From assembly GCA_940337035.1 (NCBI GenBank), contig CALNHX010002305.1, forward strand, positions 62,001 to 126,000: a DNA stretch of 64,000 bases, written 5' to 3'. Position 1 is the first letter of the stretch; every line of letters begins with the position of its first letter. The DNA comes from Agriotes lineatus. Taxonomy: Eukaryota; Arthropoda; Insecta; Coleoptera; Elateridae. The position numbers and the translations under genes were made by a program. Below are positions 41,044-52,294 of this stretch, one piece after another. The notes under the pieces are model-generated. The model was not told the DNA's origin and made no database searches. It worked only from the letters and a program-made list of their open reading frames with translations.

Positions 41044-44000
41044 CTAGTCTGCTTTAAACCCATAAGGTAATGTGTCATAACCATCTTCAAGGCGCCGACG
41101 TTTAGTATACTGAACCCGATAAATTTTCTTTTCTGGCTTAGATACAACTTGATACATGGCTGTACGGGCAATTTTCCGGTCGGTTTCTACATACGTTGCT
41201 TCGGCATTATCAAGAACCATGCGTTTAAGTGTATCGAAATTTATTTTTTCGACATTTTTGTAATTTAAAGTTATACCTTTTACTTTACATACAAATTCGT
41301 AATCGTTTTTATTACTTGAGAAAACCTTAAACGCATAATTTTTAGGCCCTCCGCTAACAAACTCCGTAATGAAGCTACCTGGACCATATTCCCTCAGCTC
41401 ATCAGTCATATCCCCCAAGAAATCACCCGTTTCAGGCATCCATTGGCCAGGTCGGTGGACATAGATCGCACTATCTGTATCGTAATACAAAACGCGATCC
41501 CCTAATTGTTCCAAATATTTATACAATTCAAGTCTGGCATTGGCCGTAGTGTATGCAGCCAATACAACATTGACCGTTTTGAGCGAAACTATTCCCTCCT
41601 CAGGTCTATCCCAGATTACAACTATTACATCCTCATCGACGATTGAATGAACCTGTATTGAAGGATCAGTTAGCATTTTAAAAAAGTCATAAGAATCTGA
41701 AACAATACTTGTTTGCATCAAATTCTCTCTTTGGCCAAATTTACCCCAGAATGCATTTAGTAATAGCTTAGCGATATAACGCATGCCGTGATTCAAACAA
41801 ATTTTATCCTTTTCTAATGTTACGCCTTCTCTTTCTAAATATTCTGCTAAATATTGGTCCTTAGTGTTTTCATCAGTGCACCAAGCAGGCCATCCACTGC
41901 ATTCCTGTTTTCCAATCCCTGTTATATTGCACAATATCATATGCCCATATTTCATAAAACTCGAGCACGCGGTATCCCAGTTCAACAGCTTTTTTTAGTT
42001 CATCAGACACATATGTTCCGGTAAACTTGCGCGAATCTTCTAAATGGTTACAATCGCCAGTGAAGCTGGTTTCGGCACATAACCTGCATAACACAAACAT
42101 TAATTTGCCATGCATTGGAAGGGGCAGAACAGGGTGGTAAAGATTTTGCGGAGGTAACACGGTACATTTGACTAAACCCTCGATTGTATCGAAAGGAAGT
42201 TGCCGACACTCCTCATCACCAACGTATACTTTGGGATGTCCTACGGGGTATTTTGAGTATTTATTTACGAAAGGATAAAGGCTACACACATCGAAATACT
42301 TGATTTTCTCGTTTTCCTGGCATTTATGGTACAGTTTCACAGCATTAGTGCGTCCACCGAAAAAACTATCTCGCGGATTTAATGGTGTGTTCCTAATAAC
42401 AGCATGATTATTTACAAAGTTTGACGCAACGTTGTTAAATTTCCAAAATAAATTAAATTGACACTCCCACATCTCTATAAGGGTGTAGCCAGCCCTTCTA
42501 ATTCTTGCAGCAGTTGCCTCTGTTGATTCGCGACGAACAAACATCGTGTCATTTTTTACATTTGCTAGCTCTACAGTTTGATCGGGGTAACATACCTCAC
42601 AACCGTGGAAGTAACATCCGTGGAAATTATACACTGTATTTGTTGCAGCGCAAAAACCATCCACCAAAATACCTTCAGGTAATCGAACCTCGCGATTATT
42701 ACCAGCATGCTGAATTGAGATACCTTGCTCGTGTTCGACCCACAAAAACCATTTAATTGCAATCGTCGATTGCCTATCACCTAATCTGTACCCACTCGGT
42801 GGAATAATAGCGATCGTATTTTCTTTTAAAAAATTTCGACGATAAACTAAACTACACCCTCCGACTATCGTGCAGCACTCCCTAAAAGGATCTACTCCAT
42901 TTTCGCTAGTATAACGTCGCCAAAATTCAAGACAAGCCTTGCGCAGTATCTCGACATCTTGAATACAGTACTTGACGATTGCTTTCTGCATGTTAAATAC
43001 TGTATTCTGTGCAATTTCCGCATTATACCATTCAAGGAACTCTGCGCGACAGGCGGGGGACATTTCATCAGCCATATAAAAGTGTACTGGGGGCATTACT
43101 CCAATATAATTTTGATTCTCCATTTTATTGAATAAATGGGGAAAGTAACCTTTTGCAGCTTCAAAATTAAATGTTTCAGGCAACTTAGCTAATGCTACAG
43201 GCAAAAAATTTAAAGAATCAATAAATTTTACATTGGGACAGGTGATGCACATTATTTTTGTGCCGGTTGCAATAATTTTCGGGGCCCACTTTTTCTGTTG
43301 TTTGACAATATGCTGCATAATAAAAGAACCATCATACCCCTTCATATTATGAGCCAGGGCAAAAACGTTGGCGATATTGGCTAATTTAGAAATATAGTCT
43401 AGCAAACTTTGTACAGGGTTATTTTTAAACACATGCTGACGAGGACCGCAAATTCTGCAAGCCTGCGCGACATCTTCAAAATTTATACATGTATTGCAAA
43501 CATTTTGCGCGACACATAAATTTGGCTCGTGCACAAAAACCGCCCCCGAAAATCCCTATTACAATTATTACACGCGATTGGGTCCAAAAACAGATTACAG
43601 GGTGGTTTTGAATGACAACAAGGGAAAATATAAGGACAATTTTTGTGACCCTGTTTATTATTGGTGCGGGTTAAACAAAATTCGCAGAAATAACCGGTTG
43701 CAAAGGCCGCAGTTAAACTGGTTATTACATTGTAATGCTGGTCCTCTAATAACAAATTTAATACTCTTTTGTTGTGTCCCCTAGATCCCTCGTAATATTT
43801 ACTGTCGCCAATACGCGAATTATAAACAACAATGGTGTAATTAACTAAATACAACTGGAATTGCTCCAAGTGTTCGCGTGTAGCTCCATTGCTAAGGTCA
43901 ACACCGACATTGTCACAAAGCTCATAACATTTTTGCGTTAGTATTGGATGACCTGCTTTGAAGGAGCGCAAATCTGGATCATTATCTACCCAAGCTTTGG

Positions 44001-45970
44001 CCAGAATAAGAGCTCGGGCAAGACAGTAATTGTCATTATTTACCACAGTTAATATACCGCATTTCCTTTGAGAAAATTCTTCAAAACTAACGCCAGTCAT
44101 TCTGGTACGATTTTTTCCATACCCAACAGGCAAAGTAATGCGGTTTACATGCAAGGTCATTTTATCTTGAGCAAAAAATTTGGCATTAGATTGAAGAATT
44201 TTCTCCAAGGTTGACATTACAACACCGGCGTTGAGTTGGTCAATACGACGAAAAGAAACGCCTATCGGCTTGTCGGCAAAATTGTCATTTCTTAAAACTA
44301 AACCTGTCTCCCCTGGTGATATGCGTGATGATCTCGTCGAATGCATTCTGCAAATAAGGTTTTCAATAAGTTAAAACGTCTAGCTCATCATATTTCAAAA
44401 TATTAACTAAGTATATAACGTTGCAAATGTTTGAAATAATTAAACTATCAATTTGAAAATCTGTAAAAACAGAGCTATACAGCCATGAATTTAGAGTATG
44501 TGACTAAAAAATAAACTATAAATTTATTTAAAATCAATAAATAACTTCCGGCGTAAATTTATAGTGCTTGTTTTCAATACACAATATTTTATAGTTATAC
44601 TTACACTAAGCCATCTGACGGGATTGCTCGTCGCATCCTCTACCTCGTTGAATTTGAAGGTCAATGTAATCGCCTCAGTGTTAAACTTCTTTATCAACTT
44701 GCGGCTTTCGCCCATCAACGTGATGTACTGAAGCCCCTTCACCGACGAGTGTTTTGCAGGAACCAACATGTTTGTCGAGGTCGACGGCTTTGGAATATTC
44801 GTTTGCTGTAAAATTAAAAAGAAATATGTTACTAACACTTCCCCGTAAAATTACTTGTGTATAGTGGCCCAAATGGGTTTTATTTTAGCTTGCATAAATC
44901 AGAATTTTCTAATGGCTGATTTAAATATAAAAAATGTCTGGTGTACTTACATTTGTCGACGAAATGATCAGTGGCGATTGACGCGTATCTTCTTCCAAAA
45001 CACGTTTGTTAACAGCAGTTGCCGTAGACGTCGATGGTCCATCCTGCAAATTGTAATTTTATATTAGCGTTTCTAAGTAACGATCCTATGTGCTGCTTTG
45101 AAACGAATAACGACAAATGAGTTTTAAATTAATAGGTTTTAGAATTGCTGCTACAAAAGGTAGGAACCCATTGCACATGTAATAACTTTCTAAAAATAGG
45201 TCGGCAAAACTTACATGTGCTGACATATCGCCCAATGTAGACGTCCTTGGGGTAGGTCGTTGCTGACCAGCACGGACGGTTTCTACAAGTTCCAACATGG
45301 CGGATGAAGTCGATGGCCTTGGGTTATTCATCTGACGATTCTAAAATTAAAAAAGAAATATATTACTAACACTTCCCTGAAAAATTTCTTGTGTATAGTG
45401 ATCCAATATGGGTTTTATTTTAGCTTGCATAAATCAAAATTTTCTAATGGCTGATTTAAATATAAAAAATGTCGGGTGTACTTACATTTGTCGACGACTT
45501 GATCAGCAGCGATTGAGGCGTATCTTCTTCCAAGCCACGTTTATTAGAAGCAGTTGCCGTCGACGTCGATGGTCCATCCTGCAAATTGTAATTTTATATT
45601 AGCGTTTTTAAGTAACGGCCCTATGTGCTGCTTTGAAACGAATAACGACAAATGAGTTTTAAACTAATAGGTTTTCAGAATTGTTGCTACAAAAGGTAGG
45701 AAACTATCGCACATTTAATAACTTTCTAAAAATAGGAAATATATTTTTACTCACCGTTAGGAATGCAAACGACTGCCTTGCACGAATTTTTCCGACGGTT
45801 TGGCATAATTCGAAATAAGTAGGCCAATATGCCGGTTCCAGCACTACACTCTCGTTAGCTAATTTATGTTGAATGATTTTAAAACCGAGTAAAACGATTT
45901 CCTCATTTGAATATAGCCCATTCTTGAAATAATCAAGAATTTGGGAGACAGATAAGGCCGGGGCATTCAT
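41044..45970 (-). pseudogene. Protein-primed family B DNA polymerase of the Polinton, spliced and frameshifted
   Basis: I read six exons, all in phase 0: 45,970-45,755, 45,578-45,486, 45,340-45,215, 45,043-44,951, 44,805-44,605 and 44,347-41,044, joined by GT/AG introns of 145-257 bp. ATG at 45,970 is the first after a TATA box (46,241-46,234). The last exon holds an OTU-like NNDNYCLARAL, a Cys-rich part, exonuclease motifs (HNMKGYDGS at about 43,351; YCIQD at about 42,970) and polymerase motifs A (DVCSLYP, 42,292), B (KLLLNAFWG, about 41,769) and C (YYDTDS, about 41,487). Frame changes at about 44,305, 43,500 and 41,920 inactivate it. Function: self-primed replication from the terminal repeats. 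Total of about 1,340 codons fits the family. Confidence 0.9.
44670..45740 (-). repeat. 535 bp tandem duplication of an intron-exon unit in the polymerase gene
   Basis: About 44,670-45,205 and 45,205-45,740 are direct repeats. cttacatttgtcgacga begins at 44,946 and again at 45,481; tggctgatttaaatataaaa and gctgctttgaaacgaataac also recur at the same spacing. The 93 bp exons (44,951-45,043 and 45,486-45,578) encode two versions of a DGPSTSTATA...NKR.LEEDT peptide. The neighbouring exons share a K/R-P-S-T-S start, then diverge. Confidence 0.85.
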
Positions 45971-46233
45971 GACTGCAGTTAACAAGCACAAAACACCTAC
46001 TGTAGCACTTACACTCGCGTTTTCAAAAGATAGCTGGCACTTGTACAACGATGCGACTGCAGCTGAAGAATGGATCGGAATGAACGATACGTGCCCACCT
46101 TGTAGTGCTTTAAACAGGAGAAAGCGGCTCGCGAAACCGCTGCAGGGCAAACCGTTACGTCTCACCGCGACGAACAAAGCAAATTCGTCACCAAGGTTGT
46201 TTAAATGAACAAAGAGCGGCCAGTCTCAACCTG

Positions 46234-46241
46234 CTTTTATA
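46234..46241 (-). promoter_or_regulatory. TATA box (tataaaag) for the leftward polymerase transcript
   Basis: Minus strand tataaaagcaggttgagac. It lies at the inner edge of the right terminal repeat, mirroring the box at 34,210. No ATG lies between about 46,210 and 45,970, so the first ATG is the polymerase start. Confidence 0.55.
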
Positions 46242-47271
46242 GAAAAATCTGAAATTAATCAGAAGCTAATGCGCAATTTAACCAGAAGCTAATGCGTAAT
46301 ATTATAATGCGTTTTGAATAAAGTGGTTTTGCTATATAAAATAAAGTAATTATTTCTATTCATATAGCTTTTCAAATTTTGCGCGGCCGAATGGAAATTT
46401 CCAGCAGGGTGGAACAACGAGAATATTGCAAATTATAAAAATTATTATTTCTAGTACATCCAGTTACAAATCAAATTTTTAAAAAATTGTATCAACCTTT
46501 AAACACAATAAGCTACACATCCCCTATTCTTATAATCTAAATTTTTGAAAAATAGTTTGTTTTAAATTCTGGCAGGGCAGCGGAGTGGGCTTCCGATAGG
46601 CACATAAAATCTGTAGTGTCGCCGTGGTGCTATGGCACTGACGCTTGTAACTAATTTGGTGAATACGAACGTAGAGCGTTCGAATCCCGTTCGTCTAGAG
46701 ATTTTTTTAAATATAAACAGCCCTTCTGTGAATGCATGAGAGAGACAACCAAGGAGCAGAAGAGAGAGAGAGATCTATCAGTTTGAAATTCAAATATTTC
46801 CTCAAGTGAATGCAAGAGAGAGACAACCAAGGAGCAGAAGAGAGAGATAGATCTATCAGTTTGAAATTCAAATATTTCCGCTAAAATTTAAACAGCCGTG
46901 AGAAGTGCGCGCGCAGAAAAGCAAGACGGCCGACACCCGGGAAGTTTAAATTCAAAAAATTGAACTGAAAAAAAATCTGAAAATTTAAATTCAAATATTC
47001 GCGACAGAAAACCAAGATGGCCGACGTGTAATTCCAGAAGCAAATTAAAAATGGCCGCTCGTAATTTAAGCGGAAGCTAATGCGTAATTTAATCAGTAGC
47101 ACATGTGAAAATTAATTAGATCAAACCGCGAAATTAATTAGATCAAACCGCGAAATTAAATCCGCGAAATCCGCGAATTAAAAATGCGAAATCCGCGAAT
47201 AAATCCACGAATTAAACCGCGAATCCGCGAATCAAATAAAAAGTGGAGGGGATGGCTGTCCCCTTTCTACT
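46235..47271. repeat. Polinton right terminal inverted repeat
   Basis: Reverse complement of 33,050-34,075, ending cctttctact. It has the same inner order: tRNA-like block (46,615-46,699), two units with ggagcagaagagagagag, and the cgcgaat minisatellite near the tip. The two repeats differ by scattered substitutions and small indels. Confidence 0.9.
46615..46699 (+). other. tRNA-like block in the right terminal repeat
   Basis: Partner of the block at 33,622-33,705, here on the plus strand: tggtgctatggcac, cttgtaa and gcgttcgaatccc. Stems pair poorly. Confidence 0.35.
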
Positions 47272-47277
47272 AGTGTA
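47272..47277. repeat. Polinton target site duplication, right (agtgta)
   Basis: Differs at one base from aatgta on the left side. Confidence 0.7.
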
Positions 47278-49100
47278 ATTTACAGTAATTGGAAAATCTT
47301 TAATTAAAATCGAAGACGCATACAGCGGTGACATTTATTGTGATTCATTTATGATGCAATATAAAAATCTATGTTTAGAATTCGTTATATGAAAGTTTAA
47401 CGGGTTTAAAAACGTATGCAAGAAAATAACTTAACATATTTTTATGAGACCCAGCCAGAATTTAAATATCGAGACGTTATGTCCATGGATGTTATAACCG
47501 AAGGGATTAATTTTAGATACAGGTTTTGTTGTTCAGTTTACAGTAATTAGAGAACCATTAATCAAGATCGAAGATGCATACAACATACAGGAGAATGAAT
47601 TAGTATATTTATATGATACTCTGCCAGAATTTAAATATCGAGACGTTATATCCATGCTTGTTATTACTGATGGGAATCATCTTCTATAATATATTTTTCC
47701 TTAATGTGTGTCTGTGTGTCTGTAACAAATAAAATCTCACGTTCCGGCTTCACAGATGTTTATATTTGTTTAGGTTTTGTTTTTCTTATATGGGCGCTCG
47801 GCTCGGAGCTTATCGCGTATCCTATTTCACACGTGCGCGTAGCGCGCCGTTTGCTTGTTTTAAATAGTTTTTGTTGTGTAATTTACAATAATGAAAGAAT
47901 CGCTAATGCATATTTAAGACGCGTAGTACATCGGTGACATTTAATGTTATTCATTTAAGCTGCAATATAAAAATCCATGTTTACGGATTGGTTATATGAA
48001 AGCTTAATGGTTTAAAAAACGTATAAAGGTAATGAATTAGCATATTTAAATAGTGAGACGTTATGTCTGCTTGTTATAGCCAACTTGCGGTATTTTAAGC
48101 ATTTGAGGACGTATTTTCAATAACGAGAGAAATACTGATAGTGATTTATTAATAGGAGACAACTCATATTTAGGGCTTTTTTATTAGATTTTTTATTGCT
48201 GCTTTATACTCGTCCCCAGGTACTGATTACAACATTAATGTATTTACATGAAAGTCCATCAGAATCACTAGATTAGGTTGATGCTTCTTATATTCGAGGT
48301 ATGTCATTTCGAATCAAACGAACTTTCGAGCTATGAAATTTACTAGTATGGTATTTATAATTATAGATATGCGCTGTGTGGAGTTTTGCTGTTTTAAATG
48401 TATTAACTTGTAATGAGTGCTCGTTATAGATCTCAAGAACTAGTATAAGAATATGTTGAAACTTTACATGGATCTCTACTAATAATATAATGGACAATGG
48501 TTTTGTGACAGAGCGATGACAGTATATAAATTGTAAATCATGCAATGGCACTAATTTTATTAACCTTAGCCAACTCTTATGGATCTTTTATTTGAACACA
48601 CTGTATTATTTTAGTATATTATAGAGCCAGGGGCTCACTATAGACAGTCACCTGTCTAATTATCCTATGACCCAAAGTTTATAAATGCATTCAATTATAG
48701 TAGAGAACAAAATTTATTAATATATGTATATTCAGTCAAAAACGAGTACGTTATATCAATAATTCGTTACAGTTTGAATACATCATTTAAAGTAAAAAGG
48801 TTTCACAATCGCTTTGACAGCAACTAATTGGAATTTTTAACGATTATAGATTGTAAACAGATTTGGCATTGTGTGAAGCGCCATTATTTGAGTTGCATAA
48901 ATTATATGACTCATTATAATCCAACGAAAAGGCATTGATAAATTTATATAGAAAAGAATCGTAACTGGTAGATCAAGACGTTGTATCCTGTACTGCTACA
49001 GCCAAGATGCGTCGCTATTAGACGCAAACTTTTGAGTCAGATGCAATTCATATATTGGAATGCAACAATAAGTAACAAAATTCAGTATTAAATTGTTTAT
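47278..49100 (+). repeat. Old degenerate tandem array, right part
   Basis: Continues the left array: tacagcggtgacatttattg at about 47,320, a related unit at about 47,930, and gttatgtccatggatgttat at about 47,470 with variants at 47,648, 48,059 and 48,750. Decay increases to the right. Frames at 47,704 and 48,288 are not gene-like. Confidence 0.6.
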
Positions 49101-49259
49101 TAAATGTTAACAGCTTAAAAGTTCTCTTTTCTAATTTAAATTTGTAACTAATAGCTATTGAAGCCGTCTTAAGCTAGATATATTTTTCTACATAAAAGAA
49201 ACTTCAACAAAGGTTTATAAAACAATTCCTGTTGCATTATCAATCTCTGCAAAGCCTTG

Positions 49260-49475
49260 GCCCACTTTACCAGATGTCTCATCTCAATCGTACGCTATAT
49301 TAGCGTACCTCCGAGTCTATCAAAATCTGGGGAGACATTGTCCAGCCGTCGTCCACGAGGTCTTCCTACATATTTTTGCCCATCTGTCGTTGGAAAGGCG
49401 ATTTCTTGCCTAATTTGACTTGTGACATACACCATTCTTGGCCTAGTAATTTAATGTGATGCTTTTTGTTTGCTT
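49260..49475 (-). pseudogene. Short LINE C-terminal tail fragment
   Basis: Leftward text reads QKYVGRPRGRRLDNVSPDF, resembling the G-R-P-x-x-R-W-x-D-x-V tail of LINE ORF2. It lies just beyond the 3' end of the RTE-like element, so an older insertion may have been the target. Very short, so uncertain. Confidence 0.35.
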
Positions 49476-49575
49476 TATATTTTTTAGTTCAAACTTTACT
49501 TTTTAACGACCTCCTCTTTCGGACCGTCGACAGGACTGAAAGTTACCCTTGATGCCACGCGCTGAGTCATCATCA

Positions 49576-51603
49576 TCATTGCTCATTTGTCCAATATTTG
49601 ACGTAAGCCTGCTCTAAATTTCTCCATGTTTCTCTGTTCTTTGCTCGTTGCGTCCAGTTGAATCCCGCAGTTCTCTTTAAATCGTCTCCCCATCGCATCT
49701 GCGGTCGTCCTCGTTTTCTTGTTCTTGTCCATGGCCTCCATTTGTGAATAACACTATTCCATCTTTTGTCTGTGTACCTCTCATTGTGGCCTGCCCATTT
49801 CCATTTTTGTCGTGCTATTTTCTGTGTGATATCTTGTACTTTGGTGATGTTCCTTATATGTTCATTTCGTTTTCGATGCCGTAATGTTATTCCTAACATA
49901 GCTCTTTCCATAGCACGTTGTGTTTTCGCTAGTTTGTCAATGTTTTTTTTTGTAAACACCATTACCTGTGTGCCATATGTCAATACTGGCAGCACGCAAG
50001 CATCGAATACTTTGGTCTTTAAGTATTGTGGGATGTTTTTATTTCTCAAGATTCCATTTAGTCTTCCGAACGCTGCCCACCCCAAACGTTTCCTTCTATC
50101 TACTTCTGCTGTTTGATTATTTTTGTCAGGTTTGATTAGTTGTCCCAGATATATGTAATTATTTACCCATTCCAGTTTTTGGTTTCCTATCATTATATCT
50201 TCTGTATTATCAGTGTTCGTCATTATTTTTGTTTTTTTTACATTTATATTTAGGCCTATTTTCTGCGATTTCTCATTTAACGTTTCTATCATTTCTCTGA
50301 GATCTTCGATGTTATCCGATATTACGACTATGTCGTCTGCGTATCGTAGATGATTCAGTCTTTCACCGTTTATATTGATTCCCATCTGATCCCAGTCAAG
50401 GTCTCTGAATACGTCTTGGAGAGTATTTGTAAATAATTTAGGGGATAGGGTGTCTCCCTGTCTGACTCCTTTCTTTATTGGTACAGGGTTAGTGTCTGTA
50501 TGCATCCGGAATATATTTGTTGCTTGATGGTAACAGCTTTCGATAAGTTTGATATATCGTGTGTCAACTCGGCAGTTTTGGAGTGCTCGTTTTACTGCCC
50601 AGAATTCTATGCTATCGAAAGCTTTTTCATAATCAATAAATCCTAAATCGAGTGGTATATTATATTCTGTTGTTTTTTCTATAAGGATGCGGATAGTATG
50701 GAGATGGTCGCAAGTTCCGTAACCGGCTCTAAAACCTGCCTGTTCTTTTGGTTGGTATTCGTCCAATTTTCGTGTTATTCGTTTAGTTATAATCTTTGTA
50801 AAAAGTTTATATATCTGCGATAATAAAGTAATTGGTCTGTAGTTCTTTAGTTGAGTTTTATCGCCCTTTTTGTACAGCAAGATAGTCAGTGCTTCTAACC
50901 AATCCAGTGGGATTTCACCTTTATTTAGACATTGGTTCAGAAGGGATGTTATTTCTTTTACTAAGTATTTCCCACCATATTTCATCATTACTACAAGGAT
51001 CTGATCTTTACCTGGTGTTTTGTTTAGCTTCATTTCGTTTATAGTTGTTTCTACTTCGTTTACATCTATGTCTGGCATTTCTTCAGAGTTCACGTTCATT
51101 ATTGTTTTTCTCAGTTCTTGTTTTGTACTTTCTGATGGTTGTATTTGTGAGCTGTATAGATCTTTATAGAACTCTTCCGTGATCCTCAGTATCTCGTCTT
51201 TATCGTGTATTGTGTGGTTGTTTTTATCTTTAAGACTTATAATTTGTTCCTGCGCAGATTTTCTTTTGAGCACTTTCAAATTTTTGTTGTTTTCAATGAT
51301 CTTAATTATTTGTTCTTCTTGTAGTTCTCCTCTATTATCTTCGCTATTTTCTTCGCTTACCAGGTTTTCTCTTCTTTCTATTAGTTTCTTTGTGTTTTCG
51401 CTCAGTATTGTCTTGTTTTTCTTTTCTCTCTTTGCTATTTTTCTTGATGCTGTTTGCATTATATTGGTTAAATCCTTATTCATTTGGTTAATGTCGTTTT
51501 TTACGTTCGGTTTTATTTCTTTCAGCTGTTTTTCTATTTCTTCTTGGTATTCTGTTTGTCTTTGTCTTAGTTTTTGAGTGTCTATGTTTTGTTTTTTGTT
51601 CAC
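49576..51603 (-). CDS. RTE-like reverse transcriptase, 675 codons
   Basis: A long open frame in good condition. A charged, coiled-coil-like linker (EEQIIKIIENNKNLKVLKRK) leads to EVETTINEMKLNKTPGKDQI. The RT motifs are NYRPITLLS, EQAGFRAGYGTCDHL, LGFIDYEKAFDSIEF (A), GVRQGDTLSPKLF (B) and LRYADDIVVISD (C, with both aspartates). VKKTKIMTN and YIYLGQLI follow, and the C-terminal tail is RKRGRPQMRWGDDLKRTAGF. All catalytic positions are present. In the intact element it is one polyprotein with the upstream endonuclease; here a frame break near 51,605 separates them. Confidence 0.92.
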   Translation of the reverse strand: MNKKQNIDTQKLRQRQTEYQEEIEKQLKEIKPNVKNDINQMNKDLTNIMQTASRKIAKREKKNKTILSENTKKLIERRENLVSEENSEDNRGELQEEQIIKIIENNKNLKVLKRKSAQEQIISLKDKNNHTIHDKDEILRITEEFYKDLYSSQIQPSESTKQELRKTIMNVNSEEMPDIDVNEVETTINEMKLNKTPGKDQILVVMMKYGGKYLVKEITSLLNQCLNKGEIPLDWLEALTILLYKKGDKTQLKNYRPITLLSQIYKLFTKIITKRITRKLDEYQPKEQAGFRAGYGTCDHLHTIRILIEKTTEYNIPLDLGFIDYEKAFDSIEFWAVKRALQNCRVDTRYIKLIESCYHQATNIFRMHTDTNPVPIKKGVRQGDTLSPKLFTNTLQDVFRDLDWDQMGININGERLNHLRYADDIVVISDNIEDLREMIETLNEKSQKIGLNINVKKTKIMTNTDNTEDIMIGNQKLEWVNNYIYLGQLIKPDKNNQTAEVDRRKRLGWAAFGRLNGILRNKNIPQYLKTKVFDACVLPVLTYGTQVMVFTKKNIDKLAKTQRAMERAMLGITLRHRKRNEHIRNITKVQDITQKIARQKWKWAGHNERYTDKRWNSVIHKWRPWTRTRKRGRPQMRWGDDLKRTAGFNWTQRAKNRETWRNLEQAYVKYWTNEQ

Positions 51604-51610
51604 GAACTTT

Positions 51611-52294
51611 TTATATCTTTCTAGTTTTACATTTTACTGTAATTTTGTTGATGACTTCTGTATTTGTTATTAATGATTTTTGTTGTACTAGGATATAATC
51701 GATTTGATTTTTTGTTAAGCCATCTGGACTTATCCAGGTCCATTTTCTTTGTTCTTGTTTTTTAAAGAAGGTGTTCATGGCAAAGATATTTTCTTTTTCG
51801 AGGAAGTTCATCAGTATTTCCCCCCTTTCATTTCGTGTTCCGTAACCGTGATCTCCTATTTTGTCCTCAGTATTGTCTTTCCTTTTACCTAGTTTTGCGT
51901 TAAAGTCTCCCATAACGATAACTTTATTTACATGATTTTCTCTTATAGCTTGGGATATATCTTCGTAGAATTCATCTACTTCGTCATCGGTGTGTGTGGA
52001 TGTAGGTGCGTAGACCTGAATTATTTTTATTACATAGCTCTTTGATATTTTTAAAAGTATATATGCTACACGAGTTGAAATACTTTTGTACATTTTTACA
52101 TTTTGTGCTATTCTGTTATTTATGAAACCTATTCCACCAGAGCCTTGTACTTCTTCGCCTTTATAATAAAGTGTATTTCCAGATGCGAGTAAGAAACATT
52201 TTTCGTCTTTTCTTCTTATTTCACAGAGTCCTATTAAGTCCCATTTCATCTTTGCCAGTTGAGTTTCCAGTTCTATAAGTCTTTCTTCTGTCAT
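51611..52294 (-). CDS. APE-type endonuclease of the RTE-like element
   Basis: ATG at 52,294, with the frame open a few codons upstream (NVRTLMTEERL). Motifs of the apurinic endonuclease fold: LIGLCEIRRKDE with the catalytic Glu, QVYAPTS, MGDFNAKLG with the catalytic Asp and Asn, and QIDYILV. The final S-D-H-R/W motif is missing because the frame ends at KCKTRKI, about where it should appear. A frameshift or small deletion at about 51,605-51,640 explains both the missing motif and the split from the RT. This domain nicks target DNA to prime reverse transcription. Confidence 0.88.
   Translation of the reverse strand: MTEERLIELETQLAKMKWDLIGLCEIRRKDEKCFLLASGNTLYYKGEEVQGSGGIGFINNRIAQNVKMYKSISTRVAYILLKISKSYVIKIIQVYAPTSTHTDDEVDEFYEDISQAIRENHVNKVIVMGDFNAKLGKRKDNTEDKIGDHGYGTRNERGEILMNFLEKENIFAMNTFFKKQEQRKWTWISPDGLTKNQIDYILVQQKSLITNTEVINKITVKCKTRKI

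Larger units (their letters stand above)
33050..47271. mobile_element. Maverick/Polinton element, 14,222 bp, degraded
   Basis: Defined by about 1 kb terminal inverted repeats starting agtagaaa, a 6 bp target duplication, and the diagnostic Polinton gene set: protein-primed family B DNA polymerase, retroviral-type integrase, packaging ATPase, adenain-type protease and a major capsid stub. Genes from 34,292 to 40,505 point right; the polymerase (45,970-41,044) points left; the two sets converge at about 40,510-41,040. Polintons are 15-20 kb self-replicating elements that are probably integrated viruses. Frameshifts, stops and an internal capsid deletion mean that this copy cannot move by itself. 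Confidence 0.95.

Noticed and set aside
45704..46177. 157-codon leftward frame as a separate gene
   Set aside because: The part before 45,970 has no ATG; the part after fits as polymerase exon 1, ending at a GTGAGT donor at 45,754.
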